Shown here: piece by piece, positions 11,573-21,479 of the stretch
Layout of the letters: every line of letters starts with the position of its first letter
Position numbering within the stretch: position 1 is the first letter of the stretch
From: Tupaia tana
Taxonomy: Eukaryota; Chordata; Mammalia; Scandentia; Tupaiidae
Assembly: GCA_026018925.1 (NCBI GenBank)
Contig: JAKSZU010000018.1
Location: 3,442,920 to 3,506,919, forward strand
Reading direction: 5' to 3'
Length of the DNA stretch: 64,000 nt
Notes under the pieces: generated by a model
What the model was told of the DNA's origin: nothing
The model's database searches: none
Seen by the model: the letters and a program-made list of their open reading frames with translations, nothing else
Translations under genes and position numbers: made by a program

Positions 11573-12828
11573 CATCCGTCCATCCAAACTGCCTTGTCTG
11601 TTCTACCAACATCTCTCCACCTACCCATCTGTCATCCATCCGCCCATCTTCCGGCCAACAGCCACCACATACACACACAGCCATCCATTCACTCACCTAG
11701 TCTGTGTAAGTCCAACACCCACGCGATCACCTCACCTCCCCATCTGTCCACCCACCCACCATCCTGTCCACCCACCCACCATCCGTCCATCTGTCCACCC
11801 ACCCACCATCCGTCCGTCTGTCCACCCACCCACCCACCATCCATCCACCCATTCAACACCCACCCATCATTTGTCCACCTATTCTCCAGCCAAAACCCAC
11901 CTATCTAACACCCACTGTTTACACACAAACAGCTATCCAGTCATTCATCTTCTCATGCAAGTCTCCATCACCCAGCACCCACCTAATCACCTATTCATCC
12001 AGCCATCCACCCATTTACCCACCATCCGTCTATCCACCCACCACCCACCATCTACCTACCAACCATCCACCACCATCTACCATCCACCCACCATCCATCC
12101 ATCCACCCACCATCCATCCATCCACCTACCACCCATCCTTCTACCATCTACCATCTACCCATCCACAATGCACCATTCACCCACCATCTACCTACCAACC
12201 ATCCATCAATCATCCATCCATCCACCCACCACCCATCCATCTGCCATCTATCGATTTACTATCCACCATGCACCATTCACCCATCATCTACCTACCAACC
12301 ATCCACCTATCACCCATCCATCCACCCACCTACCATCTACCATCTATCCATCCACCATGCACCATTCACCCATCATCAAACCAACTATCCACCCATCATC
12401 CATCCATCCATCCATCCATCCATCCATCCACCCTACCATCCATCCATCCACCCTACCACCCACCATCTACCTACCAACCATCCACTCATCATCCATCCAT
12501 ACATCCACCCTACCATCCATCCATCCACCCTACCATCCATCCATCCACCCTATCACCCACCATCTACCTACCAACCATCCACTCATCATCCATCCATCCA
12601 TCCATCCATCCACCCTACCATCCATCCATCCACCCTACCACCCACCATCTACCTACCAACCATCCACCAATCATCCATCCATCCATCCACCTACCACCCA
12701 TCCATATACCATCTATACATCCACCAAGCACCATTCACCCACCATCTACCTACCAACCATCCACCCATCTGCCCATCACCCATCCATCCATCCACCTACC
12801 ATCCACTCAGCCTTCATCTGGACATAGA
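11573..12828 (+). repeat. ATCC-type minisatellite array 1
   Basis: About 1.25 kb is built from CCAT/ATCC tetranucleotides with variants such as CCACCCACC and CTACCTACCAACC. The left third (to about 11,990) is degenerate and mixed; the right part is more regular. A higher-order period is visible: the word CACCATCTACCTACC recurs at 12461, 12558 and 12643, so spacing is 97 then 85 bp, a difference of three tetranucleotides. The C-rich strand is the plus strand. The array ends abruptly at about 12,825. Open frames through it are products of the stop-free repeat. Confidence 0.95.
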
Positions 12829-12984
12829 GACAGAAATGAGTGCCAAGCAGAAGGGCCCTAGCACCTGCTGGGAGCCACGTCTTGTGGGCAGCAGTGGGCG
12901 CTGAGGCCGCAGTCACGGGCAGGGTGTGCACCCCTGCATCTCTGCACTGTCAGAGGGCAGAGCAGGAAATTTGGGGAAGAACTG

Positions 12985-13135
12985 AAACAGCGAGTAAAGG
13001 ACTGAGGTCAGTGACATCTCAGTTCTGCTCTGGCTACCTGGTGACCTGACCCCAGGGACTTAACCTCTCTTTGCCTGTCAAGTCAGCACAAGAGCTGTCT
13101 CTTTAGGGTTTTTAAAGACTAAACAACAAAAAATC
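12985..13135 (+). repeat. MIR SINE, plus strand
   Basis: CTCAGTTCTGCTCTGGCTACC, CTGGTGACCTGACCCCAGGG and GGACTTAACCTCTCTTTGCC follow the MIR core in order ('ctagctgtgtgaccttgggcaagttacttaacctctctg'). The copy fades into AT-rich sequence near 13,120. Confidence 0.7.
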
Positions 13136-13737
13136 ATAACCCGAACCAAGCAGGAGAGTCCCGGCCGGTGCGGAGCCCAGGCGGCTCACGCTACCTGCTC
13201 AGCCCTCGCAGCCCTCTGTTGGCCAGGGCCCCCACCTGGGTGGGCACCTGCGCCTCTCAGAGTCCTCTGAGTCCCGTTCTCAGTTTCCCCACGTGAGAGT
13301 CCCCAGAGGAGCCCACCGTGGGTGGGTCCCCAAGAGACCTGGAGGAGCACAAGGGGGCCTTCTGGCCACACCCCACCTGCATCGAGCACCCCGGAGGCCC
13401 CGGACCACAACATGGCATGTTTCCCGCGGAGGAGGAGGCCGGGGAGGCGCAGGCCCAGTGAGGCGGGCCCAGGCCCTCGTCCCCGCGTCCTCGCCTGTGA
13501 CCTGGGGCATTTACGAGCTGCTGGGGGCAGTGGAGAGAAGGGGAAAATGCCGATGCCTGAGTGTCCCTTAGCAAGTGCCTGTTGTCACTGGGATAGCAGA
13601 GACCGAGCACTGCGGAGGCCCCCGGCAGCGAAGGTGGTGTGAGACACACCCCCACGTGGCCAGGCCGGACGTGCAACATGTGTATGGGGCCTTCAAAATT
13701 TGTACTCAAAGTACAGGTTTATTCTGGTGCAGTTGTT
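13136..13737. other. GC-rich unique sequence
   Basis: No gene or repeat is recognised. The AT-rich end at 13,695-13,737 leads into the SINE tail. Confidence 0.5.
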
Positions 13738-13975
13738 GTATTTATTTATTTTTAGATTCGTCATAGGGTACGTGAACTTGCCAGAGGAAGACGGCGAAGA
13801 GCGTGAGAGCGGAAAGCGCCCACGGGGCGAGGCCACACCACGCCGCGTATTGGGCATGCACACAGGCATGCATGTGTGGCCAGCGTGTCTCAAGCCACCG
13901 GGTCTGGGACTTGAACCACACAGCTGGTTAGGTGGGGTCCTGCTGCATTAACCACATGCCACCCGGCTGGCCTAA
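13738..13975 (-). mobile_element. tRNA-derived SINE, family A, copy 2
   Basis: The T-rich left edge (tail on the minus strand), the ACTTGCCAGAGG word, a GGGCATGCACACAGGCATGC body, a reverse B-box GGGACTTGAACC and a head ending ACCACATGCCACCCGGCTGGCC follow the same order as copy 1. The AG-rich body is more diverged than in copy 1. Confidence 0.75.
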
Positions 13976-14280
13976 TGTGCAGAAAATCGTGAAGCCCATG
14001 CATATGTTCTCATGACACGCATGCTTCATGAACTTCCAGAAGCCTCGCACACGTGCAGGCAAAATCCAAAGGGGACACGCAGACATGAAACAGCCGTGTG
14101 CGCTTCCGGGGTTCTGGCCCGGAGGCAGCAGAAGGGCAGCGGGAGGCCAAAGCTGGGTCTGAACCTCCCTCAGCTCACATGGTGGAGGCGGCTACGGCTG
14201 TGGCTGGGCCCTCCTCCTCCACCTGGGTGTGCCCGAGTCAGCCAATGGCAGAGTGCTGGAAGCATGGCAATCCATTCTGC
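13976..14280. other. Unique sequence between a SINE and a regulatory-looking block
   Basis: Nothing is recognised. Confidence 0.5.
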
Positions 14281-14640
14281 ACGCCTAGAACCTAATCTGA
14301 TGGCGCTCGGCGGGCTTTATTAATAGCTTATTAGTGGGTAATTCACGCGTCTTGATGAGAAATCATCCAGTGGTAGTCTGTGGAGGAGGGCTGAGAGACG
14401 AGCGGGGGCGGGGGTGCCACCCCCAGTTTGCTTCCCAACACCTGCCCAGGCGACAGTTCTCCCAGTCCCACTGCACAGCGGGCACGGCCCCCTCCCCCAA
14501 AAGCCCCGCCACTCATTAATCTCAAGGAGCTTTCTGCTGCGTATTCTTCCAGGGCTTTCGAACTGCTTGCTAATTGCAATTAATCACTTACCGAAACAGA
14601 TGTCAGGAACAATGGGCAAGGGAAGCCTGGAGGCTTGATA
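14281..14640. promoter_or_regulatory. Candidate developmental enhancer with homeodomain palindrome
   Basis: Two AT-rich cores flank a GC-rich middle. The first (14,296-14,360) contains GCTTTATTAATAGC, CTTATTAGTGGGTAATTCACG and TGAGAAATCATCC. The second (14,510-14,610) contains CACTCATTAATCTC and the perfect 12-bp palindrome TAATTGCAATTA at 14571-14582, followed by AATCACTTACC and ACAGATGTCAGG. Two inverted TAAT cores four bases apart are the arrangement bound by paired-type homeodomain dimers. No exon-like frame is present. Conservation is inferred, not measured. Confidence 0.45.
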
Positions 14641-15209
14641 GAGCTGTCAGGAGAGGGTGCGTGGGTGGCTGGGGGCCCGCAGAGCCCTGGGCCCGAGTGC
14701 CAGGCAGAAGGGCCCCGCCCAGGTGGCTTAGGTGGGGACCTCGTGCCGAGGCAGGCCCCAGGGTCACGGCCACTGTCATTGGAAGCAGAAGCCTTAAGCC
14801 CCCCAGGCCAGGTTGGGGGGCAGCAGGGGCCTGGTGAGGAGGCGAGCTCTGCCAGAGCCCAACAAGCACTCGCCCAGCAGTGACGTGAGAACTGCGTTGA
14901 GATGTCAGTTGGCGACATTTAAAAATCAGATATAACCAAAAACATTGGGACTTCTGGCTTCTTTGGAAATACGAAGATTTCACCCCACGCCATCCTACGG
15001 CAACCAGGGCCTAGGACCAAACTCCCCGGCTGACGATGCCGCCAAGAGCTGGATTTAGCCAGACTCCGCTCCTCCCGCCCCCAGCCAGGCTGGCTGAGGG
15101 GTTTGAACCTGCCCTGGAGGCTCCTGGCCTTAGAAGTCAATTGGGGTGGGGAGGTTGTGACAAAGCATGAGACGTCTGCCCCGGAGGCTGTGGTTTGCAG
15201 GTCTAGCTG
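14641..15209. other. Mostly GC-rich; AT-rich patch near 14,910-14,990
   Basis: The patch contains GCGACATTTAAAAATCAG, ATATAACCAAAAACATTGG and CTTTGGAAATACGAAG. I cannot assign it to a repeat family or a gene. Confidence 0.4.
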
Positions 15210-15512
15210 CTAACTCTAACCTTGACCCTAACCCTAACCCTAACCTTGACCCTAACTTTAACCCTAACCCTAAACTTAACCCTAACCTTGACCCTAACTT
15301 TAACCCTAACCCTAAGCTTAACCCAACCTAAACCTAACCCTAACCCAACCCTAACCCTACCCCACCCCAACCCTAACCCAACCCTAACCCTAACCTTAAC
15401 CCAATCCTAACCCTAAATCATCCTAATCCTAACCCAATCCTAACCCTAACCCATCCTAACCTTAACCCTAACCCAACCCTAACCCTAACCCAACCCTAAC
15501 CCAATCCTGACC
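15210..15512 (+). repeat. Degenerate interstitial telomeric repeat
   Basis: About 300 bp is made of CCCTAA hexamers mixed with variants: CCTTGA, CTTTAA, AACTTAA and the 5-mer CCCAA. The left half contains a 52-bp higher-order unit starting TAACCTTGACCCTAACTTTA at 15241 and again at 15293. The right half alternates CCCAA and CCCTAA. The C-rich strand is the plus strand, the orientation of a telomere lying toward coordinate 1. Its divergence shows it is not a live telomere. Confidence 0.93.
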
Positions 15513-15999
15513 CGTGGGGATCACGTGGGGACCTTCAGCCTGGCCCTCTGCACTTTGTCCTCAGGTGGGGTCTCTGGGTGATGGTGGCATTTCCGGGGAG
15601 CCTGCTGGAAAGGCAGGTGCTTGGCCCCGGCCTGCAGAGGCACTCGAGTGGGCTGCGATCAGCCTGGTATGAGCCCTCCGGGGGTGCGTGGTGCCCACAC
15701 GGGCGTCCCCTCTGGAAAAATGCCTCCGACCTCACCTAAGCTGAATGCCCAACCTCCACCCTGGGCCAGCCAAGCCAGGTCCCCAGGAGCAGTGGCCAGG
15801 TACCCCTCTCTGTACGATTCCCGAGGTGATAGGCTCAGGGGCCTACTGAGAACCACTGCGGGGTGAGGCCAGCAGCTACTCCCTGGCCTGGCTTTCAAGG
15901 CCTACTGCAGGTTCTCTGGGGGGGAAGACCTTCCAATCACCAGGCCAGGCCTCCCAGCACCCCCACCCTCCTGCTTGAGCCCCTCTGGGAGTCCTCTAA
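15513..15999. other. GC-rich sequence
   Basis: Nothing is recognised. Confidence 0.5.
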
Positions 16000-16165
16000 G
16001 GCCCCTGAGCTGTGTGGCCTTGGGCTGGTCACCCAACCTCTCGGTGTGGCCTTCTCTCATCCAGGACTTGTGGTGTTAGGCGCCCAGCGTGTGGCAGGGA
16101 GCACAGATAATGGCGTGCGTCTCACGGCGTCCTTTGTGGCTAGACTTCACCCTGCACCATACTCA
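16000..16165 (+). repeat. MIR-like fragment, plus strand
   Basis: GAGCTGTGTGGCCTTGGGC, TGGTCACCCAACCTCTCGG and a later ACAGATAATGG follow the MIR order. Divergence is high. Confidence 0.5.
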
Positions 16166-16299
16166 TCTGTAAGGTGGGAGGAGCGATGGGGGCCCGGGAG
16201 GCGCTAAATGCCAGCTGGTCCTGGGGCACATGGAGCCGGCTCGGGCTCCCAGGGCGAGAGAAACGCAGGGAGGGTGGACAAAGCCGCCAGCTTGCCCTG

Positions 16300-16435
16300 C
16301 CACATGTTCTACTGTGCACCTACTGTGTGCTGGGCCCTACTCGCAACCCCAGGAAGGACACCCTAAGGAGAGCAGCCTGGTGGGGCTGAGAGCTGGCAGG
16401 AAGACAGGTGGTCAGAACACACACCTGAGCACCTG
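16300..16435 (-). repeat. L2- or MIR-like 3' fragment, minus strand
   Basis: CTACTGTGCACCTACTGTG followed by TGCTGGGCCCTACTC resembles the reversed repeat end 'tattgagcacctactatgtgccaggcactg', shared in style by L2 and MIR. Confidence 0.45.
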
Positions 16436-16454
16436 CTGGCTGTGACCTGAACGC

Positions 16455-16612
16455 TAGAGGAAGATGGGGCAGGGAAGGAGGTCGGAGATCCCGGAGGGCG
16501 GGCCAGGCGGGGAAGGAGGATGGAGGACAGGGAGAGGGGCAGGCCAGGCAGGGAAGGAGGATGGAGAGCCCAGAGAGCCCAGAGGGCGGGCCAGGCGGGG
16601 AAGCTCTCTGAG
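16455..16612 (+). repeat. GGA-rich degenerate minisatellite
   Basis: Units built on GGCCAGGC(A/G)GGGAAGGAGG followed by ATGGAG are repeated about three to four times with insertions of AGAGCCC. The tract is purine-rich on the plus strand. Confidence 0.7.
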
Positions 16613-16752
16613 ACCACACAACCAGAGGAAGGGGCTCGAGCCATGCACACACATGCAGGCAGAGAAAAGGCCAGGGTGAAGGCCCAGCCAGTCTGTGGAC
16701 GAGGAAGGAAGCCCACGTGGCTGGACAGAGGGAGCATGGGGACCTCAGGACA

Positions 16753-16843
16753 TGAGCCTGGTGGTGCGAGGGGCCTGGGAAGGGGCCTGGGAAGGGGCCC
16801 ACGGCCATGCTGCACCTGGCCACAGCCTCGGCCACCACTGGGC
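16753..16843 (+). repeat. Dispersed duplication, copy 1
   Basis: TGAGCCTGGTGGTGCGAGG and the following GGGGCCCACGGCCATGCTGC, CACAGCCTCGGCCACCACTG match 18401-18468 almost base for base, except that this copy carries an extra stretch of about 24 bp made of the repeated word GGGGCCTGGGAA. The duplicated segment is not a known repeat to me. Confidence 0.85.
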
Positions 16844-16884
16844 GGACATCCCAGGACTGGAGCCCAGGGTATCGACTCTGTTTT

Positions 16885-17342
16885 TTCTTTTTTAAAAGAA
16901 TTATTTACTTAATTCTATATATTATCATCATTATTTTTTTTTTTGGGGGGGGGGAGAGGTTTTTTCGCTATAGGGCGCGTGCGCTCGCCAGACAGACAGA
17001 GAGAGACATAGAGACAGAAAGCGAGAAATCACCCCCCAGGGGGGATGGTCACACCGCAATCCCTTCTCCTCCATTCTCCTCTCGGGATCTTGGGCACGCA
17101 CGCACACGCGCCCGGCGTGAGTTGTAAGCCACCGGGTCTGAGACGCGAACCGCAGTCGACTACGTGGGAGTCCAGCGACATAGCCATTACGCTAACTGCT
17201 GGTTCCCCATCATTATTTTTTAATTTGGCCGCAGAGAGACTAAAAGTGAAAGAGAGAAAGCGAGCCACCAGGTATGGGACTCAAATGCAGTGGGCCATGT
17301 GAGAGCCCAGCACCCTAGCTACCACGCCACCTGTGGGGCCCT
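16885..17342 (-). mobile_element. tRNA-derived SINE, family B, copy 1 (interrupted)
   Basis: On the minus strand this element runs from a head GGGCCCCACAGGTGGCGTGG through a B-box-like GCATTTGAGTCCC, a TCTCTCTTTCACTTTTAGTC body and a long A-rich tail (T-rich here at 16,885-16,940). Family A copy 3 is inserted in the tail at 16,941-17,207, splitting it. The two halves rejoin at the repeated CATCATTATTTTT (16926 and 17208). Family B differs from A in a much shorter body and a 'tctctggtcaaatt' end. Other B copies lie at 19.2, 30.0 and 53.5 kb. Confidence 0.78.
16941..17207 (-). mobile_element. tRNA-derived SINE, family A, copy 3, nested in family B
   Basis: The T and G runs at left are followed by TCGCTATAGGGCGCGTGCGC, GCCAGACAGACAGAGAGAG, CACCCCCCAGGGGGGATGG, ATCTTGGGCACGCACG, GTCTGAGACGCGAACCGC (reverse B-box) and GCTAACTGCTGGTTCCCC. 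It is flanked by a target-site duplication CATCATTATTTTT, which shows insertion by target-primed reverse transcription into the A-rich tail of an older family B copy. It is GC/CpG-rich and less decayed than copies 4 and 6. Confidence 0.85.
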
Positions 17343-18184
17343 GGACGCTACCTCATGCCCCCAGTGACATGGGATCTGGGCGAGGACCCAGGGACACCTC
17401 GTACGCCGACGCACGCTGGTCACAGGGCCCGCTTCTACTGCTGCTGAGCCCCGGGGACACGGCATCCTGGCCCGCACTCAGCTTCTAGGAGGGGCGTTTC
17501 TGCCAGCAGTTCGGGCCTCCGGAGGAAGCTCTGCCCAGGCCCTTCGGGGAGCACATGTGCTCTGGGATGCAGCACGGCTGTGTCACACACTGCCACGTGT
17601 GCTATGTACATGCAAATGACAGAGTGAGCCGGCCACACACACTGCTCTCAGATGTGACCTGGGTGCCCGGGAAGGCGTGTGCGCCCTGGGCTGCCTCCAC
17701 ATGCGTGCTCTGTGTGTGCTGCGCGCAGCTTCGGGCAGGCACCTGCACGGCTGCCGTGGGCATCTGCTGCTGCAGGTCTAGCGTGAGCGACACCCTGGGT
17801 CTGGTGTGGGCCGCGCTGCAGAGGGTGGTGTGGACATGCGCATACACGTGTGCACAGCAGGCATGGGGTGCAAACGCTGCTCTTCCCCCCGCCCCGGACA
17901 GTGGCCGTGGCCCAACAGCGGGGACAAGGACGGCCTCCTTGGCTGCGGTCGGCACGGGCCGGCACCTGTCTGCGGGGAGACAGTCGATTTGCCCCCTAAT
18001 TGCCAACATCCTCCCAGCACACACCTCCCTGTTGGGTGCTGTACCAGAGGGGTGGGTGGATTCCAACAGGGGCCGACTCCCGGGGGCCTGGGCGTGGCCA
18101 TGCCTGTCTGCAGGCATCACCCTGGAGGGCGGCTCTCAGGGTCAGCCCGCAGCCTCCAAAGACCCCACAGGGGCCCCCGACACG
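17343..18184. other. GC-rich unique sequence
   Basis: No exon is recognised. A plus-strand open frame at 17555-18214 is cysteine- and alanine-rich with no recognisable domain, and it overlaps equally long frames on the minus strand. Confidence 0.5.
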
Positions 18185-18350
18185 GCTGTGGCAGTGGAGG
18201 GAGTGGGTTTCTAACCACTGTACATGGGGCAGTTCGGGTCCCTGCCTCAGCGCCCAAAAGGCAGGCACTGCTGTTGTCCCCGAGGCACAGCATGGCGCGT
18301 CACTCACCCAGGCACAGAGCCCATGAGTGGCTGACTCGGACCGGGCCTGG
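18185..18350 (-). repeat. Possible MIR fragment, minus strand
   Basis: GCTGTTGTCCCCGAGGCACAG and a later CACCCAGGCACAGAGCCC, GAGTGGCTGACTCGGACC have the order of a decayed reverse MIR. The match is weak. Confidence 0.33.
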
Positions 18351-18400
18351 GCGGTCCGGCCCCCGCAGCGCCGCCCTCAGAGTGCTCGGCAAGGCCCGAG

Positions 18401-18470
18401 TGAGCCTGGTGGTGCGAAGGGGCCCACGGCCACGCTGCACCTGGCCACAGCCTCGGCCACCACTGGGCAG
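18401..18470 (+). repeat. Dispersed duplication, copy 2
   Basis: This segment is the shorter partner of 16753-16843, about 1.65 kb away in the same orientation. It lacks the internal GGGGCCTGGGAA repeat and otherwise differs at only a few positions. Confidence 0.85.
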
Positions 18471-19186
18471 GTGGCCGGTTCTTGGGGCCCCGGCCTGGTC
18501 CCGAGGAGACGCCCTCCGAGTGGGGACTCAGGCTGGCTTTCTGAGAATCGGGGCAGGCAAGGACACGGACTGCCTCTTCGGTCGGTTTTGACATCGATGC
18601 CGAGCCTAGATGTTCGTGGGGCACTGGGTCCACGGACACACACTAGTGAGGCCACTTCCACCTTCCCTCTCCTCCCGACGTGCGACCAGAAACCCCACCT
18701 CTCTGCGTTGTTTCTACCCGGCAGGGCTTCTCTGAGGCTGGGCTGGGCCGGCACCGAGGGCAGCCGCGGTCCCTCTCCCAGGCCCCGGACTCACTGTGCC
18801 GGCGCTGAGCATGGGGAACCATGTGCAAACCATCAAAGGGCCGGCCCCTGGGCCCCTCGGGGACCCTCCTGGGAGGGGACAAAGACACCACCGCTTGGGC
18901 CCACGCCCGGCCCCTTGAGGGCCTATGGGTGGTGGGCTCCTGGGGAAGGGGCACCTCGTCTCTGTGTGGCTGCCGAGCCCCGAGCCCGCGCCCGCTCACA
19001 GGTGGGAGGAGATGGGGCAGGAACCTGGTGGCCCACTCCCAGTGAGCGGACTGAGGTCCCTGGCCCCTCGGCAGAAAGGGGAGCGGCAGGACTCAAGCCA
19101 GTACCTGCGGGAGGCGCTGCAGCCCGTGTCCCATCCTGCCCTCCCCGCCTCTCTTCAAGTGCTTCTCCCTAGAAACTAAACCGTGT
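18471..19186. other. GC-rich unique sequence
   Basis: No gene or repeat is recognised. The open frame spanning 18327-19172 has low-complexity composition. Confidence 0.5.
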
Positions 19187-19352
19187 GGGGCTGGCAGGTA
19201 GCATGGTGGTAAGGTGCTGGACTCCTTCATGGCCGACCGTGGCTCAAGTCCCAAACCTAGTGGCCTGCTTTCTCATTTTCTCTCTGGTCAAAATTTAAAA
19301 ATAATAGTAGAGAAAATAAAATAAATAAATGAATAAAAAGAGAAAAGAAAAG
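19187..19352 (+). mobile_element. tRNA-derived SINE, family B, copy 2, plus strand
   Basis: The head GGGGCTGGCAGGTAGCATGG is followed by TGGTAAGGTGCTGGACTCC, GTGGCTCAAGTCCCAAACC (B-box region), GCTTTCTCATTTTCTCTCTGG and an A-rich tail with repeated AATAAA words. This is the only plus-strand copy among the clear A/B copies. Its tail is long and AATAAA-rich, as in SINEs that carry polyadenylation signals. Confidence 0.8.
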
Positions 19353-19454
19353 ATGAGACATGGGCCTGTGAGTGACCTCAGTGGGCTAAGCCGGGCCAGG
19401 GCACCCCCACATGATCGCAGCGGTCTCAGGGCAAGGGCATATTTTTCTGTGGTT

Positions 19455-20515
19455 CATTCACTCATTTATCCAGCGACCCATCCATTTACCCATCCACCAT
19501 CCATGCGCCATTTACCCATCCACCATCCATGTGCCATTTACCCATCCACCATCCATGTGCCATTTACCCATCCACCATCCATGTGCCATCCATCCGCCCC
19601 TCATTCACCCATCCACTGTCCACTGCCCACCCATTAGCTAGCCACCGTTCATCCATCCATCCACCATCCATCCGTTAGCCATCCACCATCCATCCATCCA
19701 TCCATCCACCGTCCATCCATCCACCGTCCATCCATCCACCGTCCATCCATCCATCCATCCATCCACCATCCATCCATCCATCCACCGTCCATCCATCCAC
19801 CATCCATCCATCCATCCATCCATCCATCCACCGTCCATCCATCCACCATCCATCCACCATCCATCCATCCATCCACCGTCCATCCATCCATCCATCCATC
19901 CATCCACCGTCCATCTATCCATCCACCATCCATCCATCCATCCACCATCCATCCATACATCCACCATCCATCCATCCACCATCCATCCATCCATCCATCC
20001 ATCCACCGTCCATCCATCCATCCACCGTCCATCCATCCATCCACCATCCATCCGTTAGCCATCCACCATCCATCTGTCCATCCATCCACCATCCACCATC
20101 CACCATCCATCCATCCACCATCCATCCATCCATCCATCCATCCATCCATCTATCCATCCATCCATCCACCGTCCATCCATCCATCCATCCACCGTCCATT
20201 CATCCATCCACCATCCATCCACCATCCATCCATTCATCTGTTAGCCATCCACCATCCATCCATCCATCCACCATCCACCATCCATCCACTGTCCATCCAT
20301 CCATCCATCCACCATCCATCCATCCACCATCCATCCATCCATCCGTTAGCCATCCTCCATCCATCCATCCATCCACCATCCATCCATCCACTGTCCATCC
20401 ATCCATCCATCCATCCATCATCCATCCCCCTACCCATCCACCATCCATGCATTTCCCATCCATCTACCACCCACCCACCCACCATTCATTCATCTACCCA
20501 TTTTCCACCTATTCT
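19455..20515 (+). repeat. ATCC-type minisatellite array 2
   Basis: The array opens with a 26-bp unit (CCATTTACCCATCCACCATC plus CATGTG) present four times at 19482-19585, then becomes CATCCACC(A/G)TCCATCCATCC blocks of variable length. A rarer word CCGTTAGCCATCCACCATCC recurs at about 19671, 20050 and 20341, marking segmental duplications inside the array. The plus strand is C-rich, as in arrays 1 and 3. Long minus-strand frames rich in Met-Asp-Gly-Trp come from this repeat and are not genes. Confidence 0.96.
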
Positions 20516-20528
20516 TAGAGAATAGAGG

Positions 20529-20905
20529 TCTTGAGTGTAGATTCTGGGGCCGGCTCCATAGCTGTGGTTTAGGGAGCTGGAGGCCATATGGCTGACCACA
20601 GTTCGAACCCTGACTCCAGTAACTTGCAAAACACTCCAGGTGCATGTTTCAGCACATTCCAGATCCTGGCTTGACGGAGAAATAGAGAAGGGACTGCAGT
20701 GTAGCTGTGCCTCGTTGGGGGTGCTTTCTCATCTGCCAGGTCCCTGTCTCTCCCTCTGCCAAGTAAAAAAAAAAAAAAAAAAGTGGAGCCAGACTGTCTG
20801 CAGGTAGGACTCTGGCCCTGCCACCGAGTGGCTGAACAACTGGGTTTGCAACCCCACCGCTCCACGCCTCGGTTTCCCCACGTAGAGGCGGGCGATGGTG
20901 AAGCG
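20529..20905 (+). repeat. MIR SINE, plus strand, split by a younger SINE
   Basis: GAGTGTAGATTCTG at 20532-20545 continues at 20783 as GTGGAGCCAGACTG, then GGACTCTGGCCCTGCCACCG, GCCTCGGTTTCCCCACGTAG. Joined in reading order these follow the MIR consensus around 'gtggattctggagccagactg'. The intervening 20546-20782 is a separate inserted element. Confidence 0.7.
20546..20782 (+). mobile_element. tRNA-derived SINE, third type (C), inserted in MIR
   Basis: The head GGGGCCGGCTCCATAGCTGT, a B-box-like CAGTTCGAACCCTGACTCC, a body with AGATCCTGGCTTGACGGAG and GGGGGTGCTTTCTCATCTGCC, a CT-rich CTGTCTCTCCCTCTGCC and an 18-base A tail at 20765-20782 make a complete-looking element of about 237 bp. Its body differs from families A and B, although the head is related. 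The clean A tail suggests it is young. It may be a subfamily of A. Confidence 0.78.
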
Positions 20906-21479
20906 CCAGGGGCCTCATGGGCCAGTCCGACTGCTGCCTGCCTCTCGCTGGCTGGGCTCCTGCACGGCCGCAGCTCCCGCACCACGCGGCCTCAGTCGCC
21001 TCATCTGCAAACGGGAACAAACTGGCTCCTTCCCGGAGGGTGTGCGGAGGTCGGGGATGAGCTGCTCAGTGCCGCCTGGGGAGGGGGGCTGCCGCAGTGT
21101 CGCGGGGGTGGGAGAGCCTCTTCACTGCCCTCCTCCTGCAGGGCTCTGTTGGGGTGTACTGGGGCAGCTCCAGCGGGCGTCCTGCTGTGGGTACATGAGC
21201 CCCCGGACACCGGGAGATTTGCGCTGTCCCACGAGCACCGCCCGTGCTGCCCCTCCACCCCACCCTCCTGGCCCAGCCCAGTCCTCCTCTGAGGTCGGGC
21301 TCGGGTCCCTCCTCCCCCGGAGCGTCTGGCTCTTTGCTGGCCCTGGGGTGCAGCTGCTCCCTGCGGCTTCGACCTCTGCCCATGCGTACGCCCCCTATGG
21401 CCTCCCGACACCTGTTCATGTGCCCCGTGTTAAACTCTCCCTGGGAAGTACCCGGGTGGCCCTTCGCTGTGGCTGGCCC
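20906..21479. other. GC-rich unique sequence
   Basis: Nothing is recognised. Confidence 0.5.

Noticed and set aside
15210-15512. Active telomere or chromosome end
   Set aside because: The repeat is short, heavily mutated and flanked on both sides by ordinary unique DNA.
19638-20485. Minus-strand Met-Asp-Gly-Trp repeat proteins
   Set aside because: They are translations of the reverse complement of ATCC tetranucleotides.
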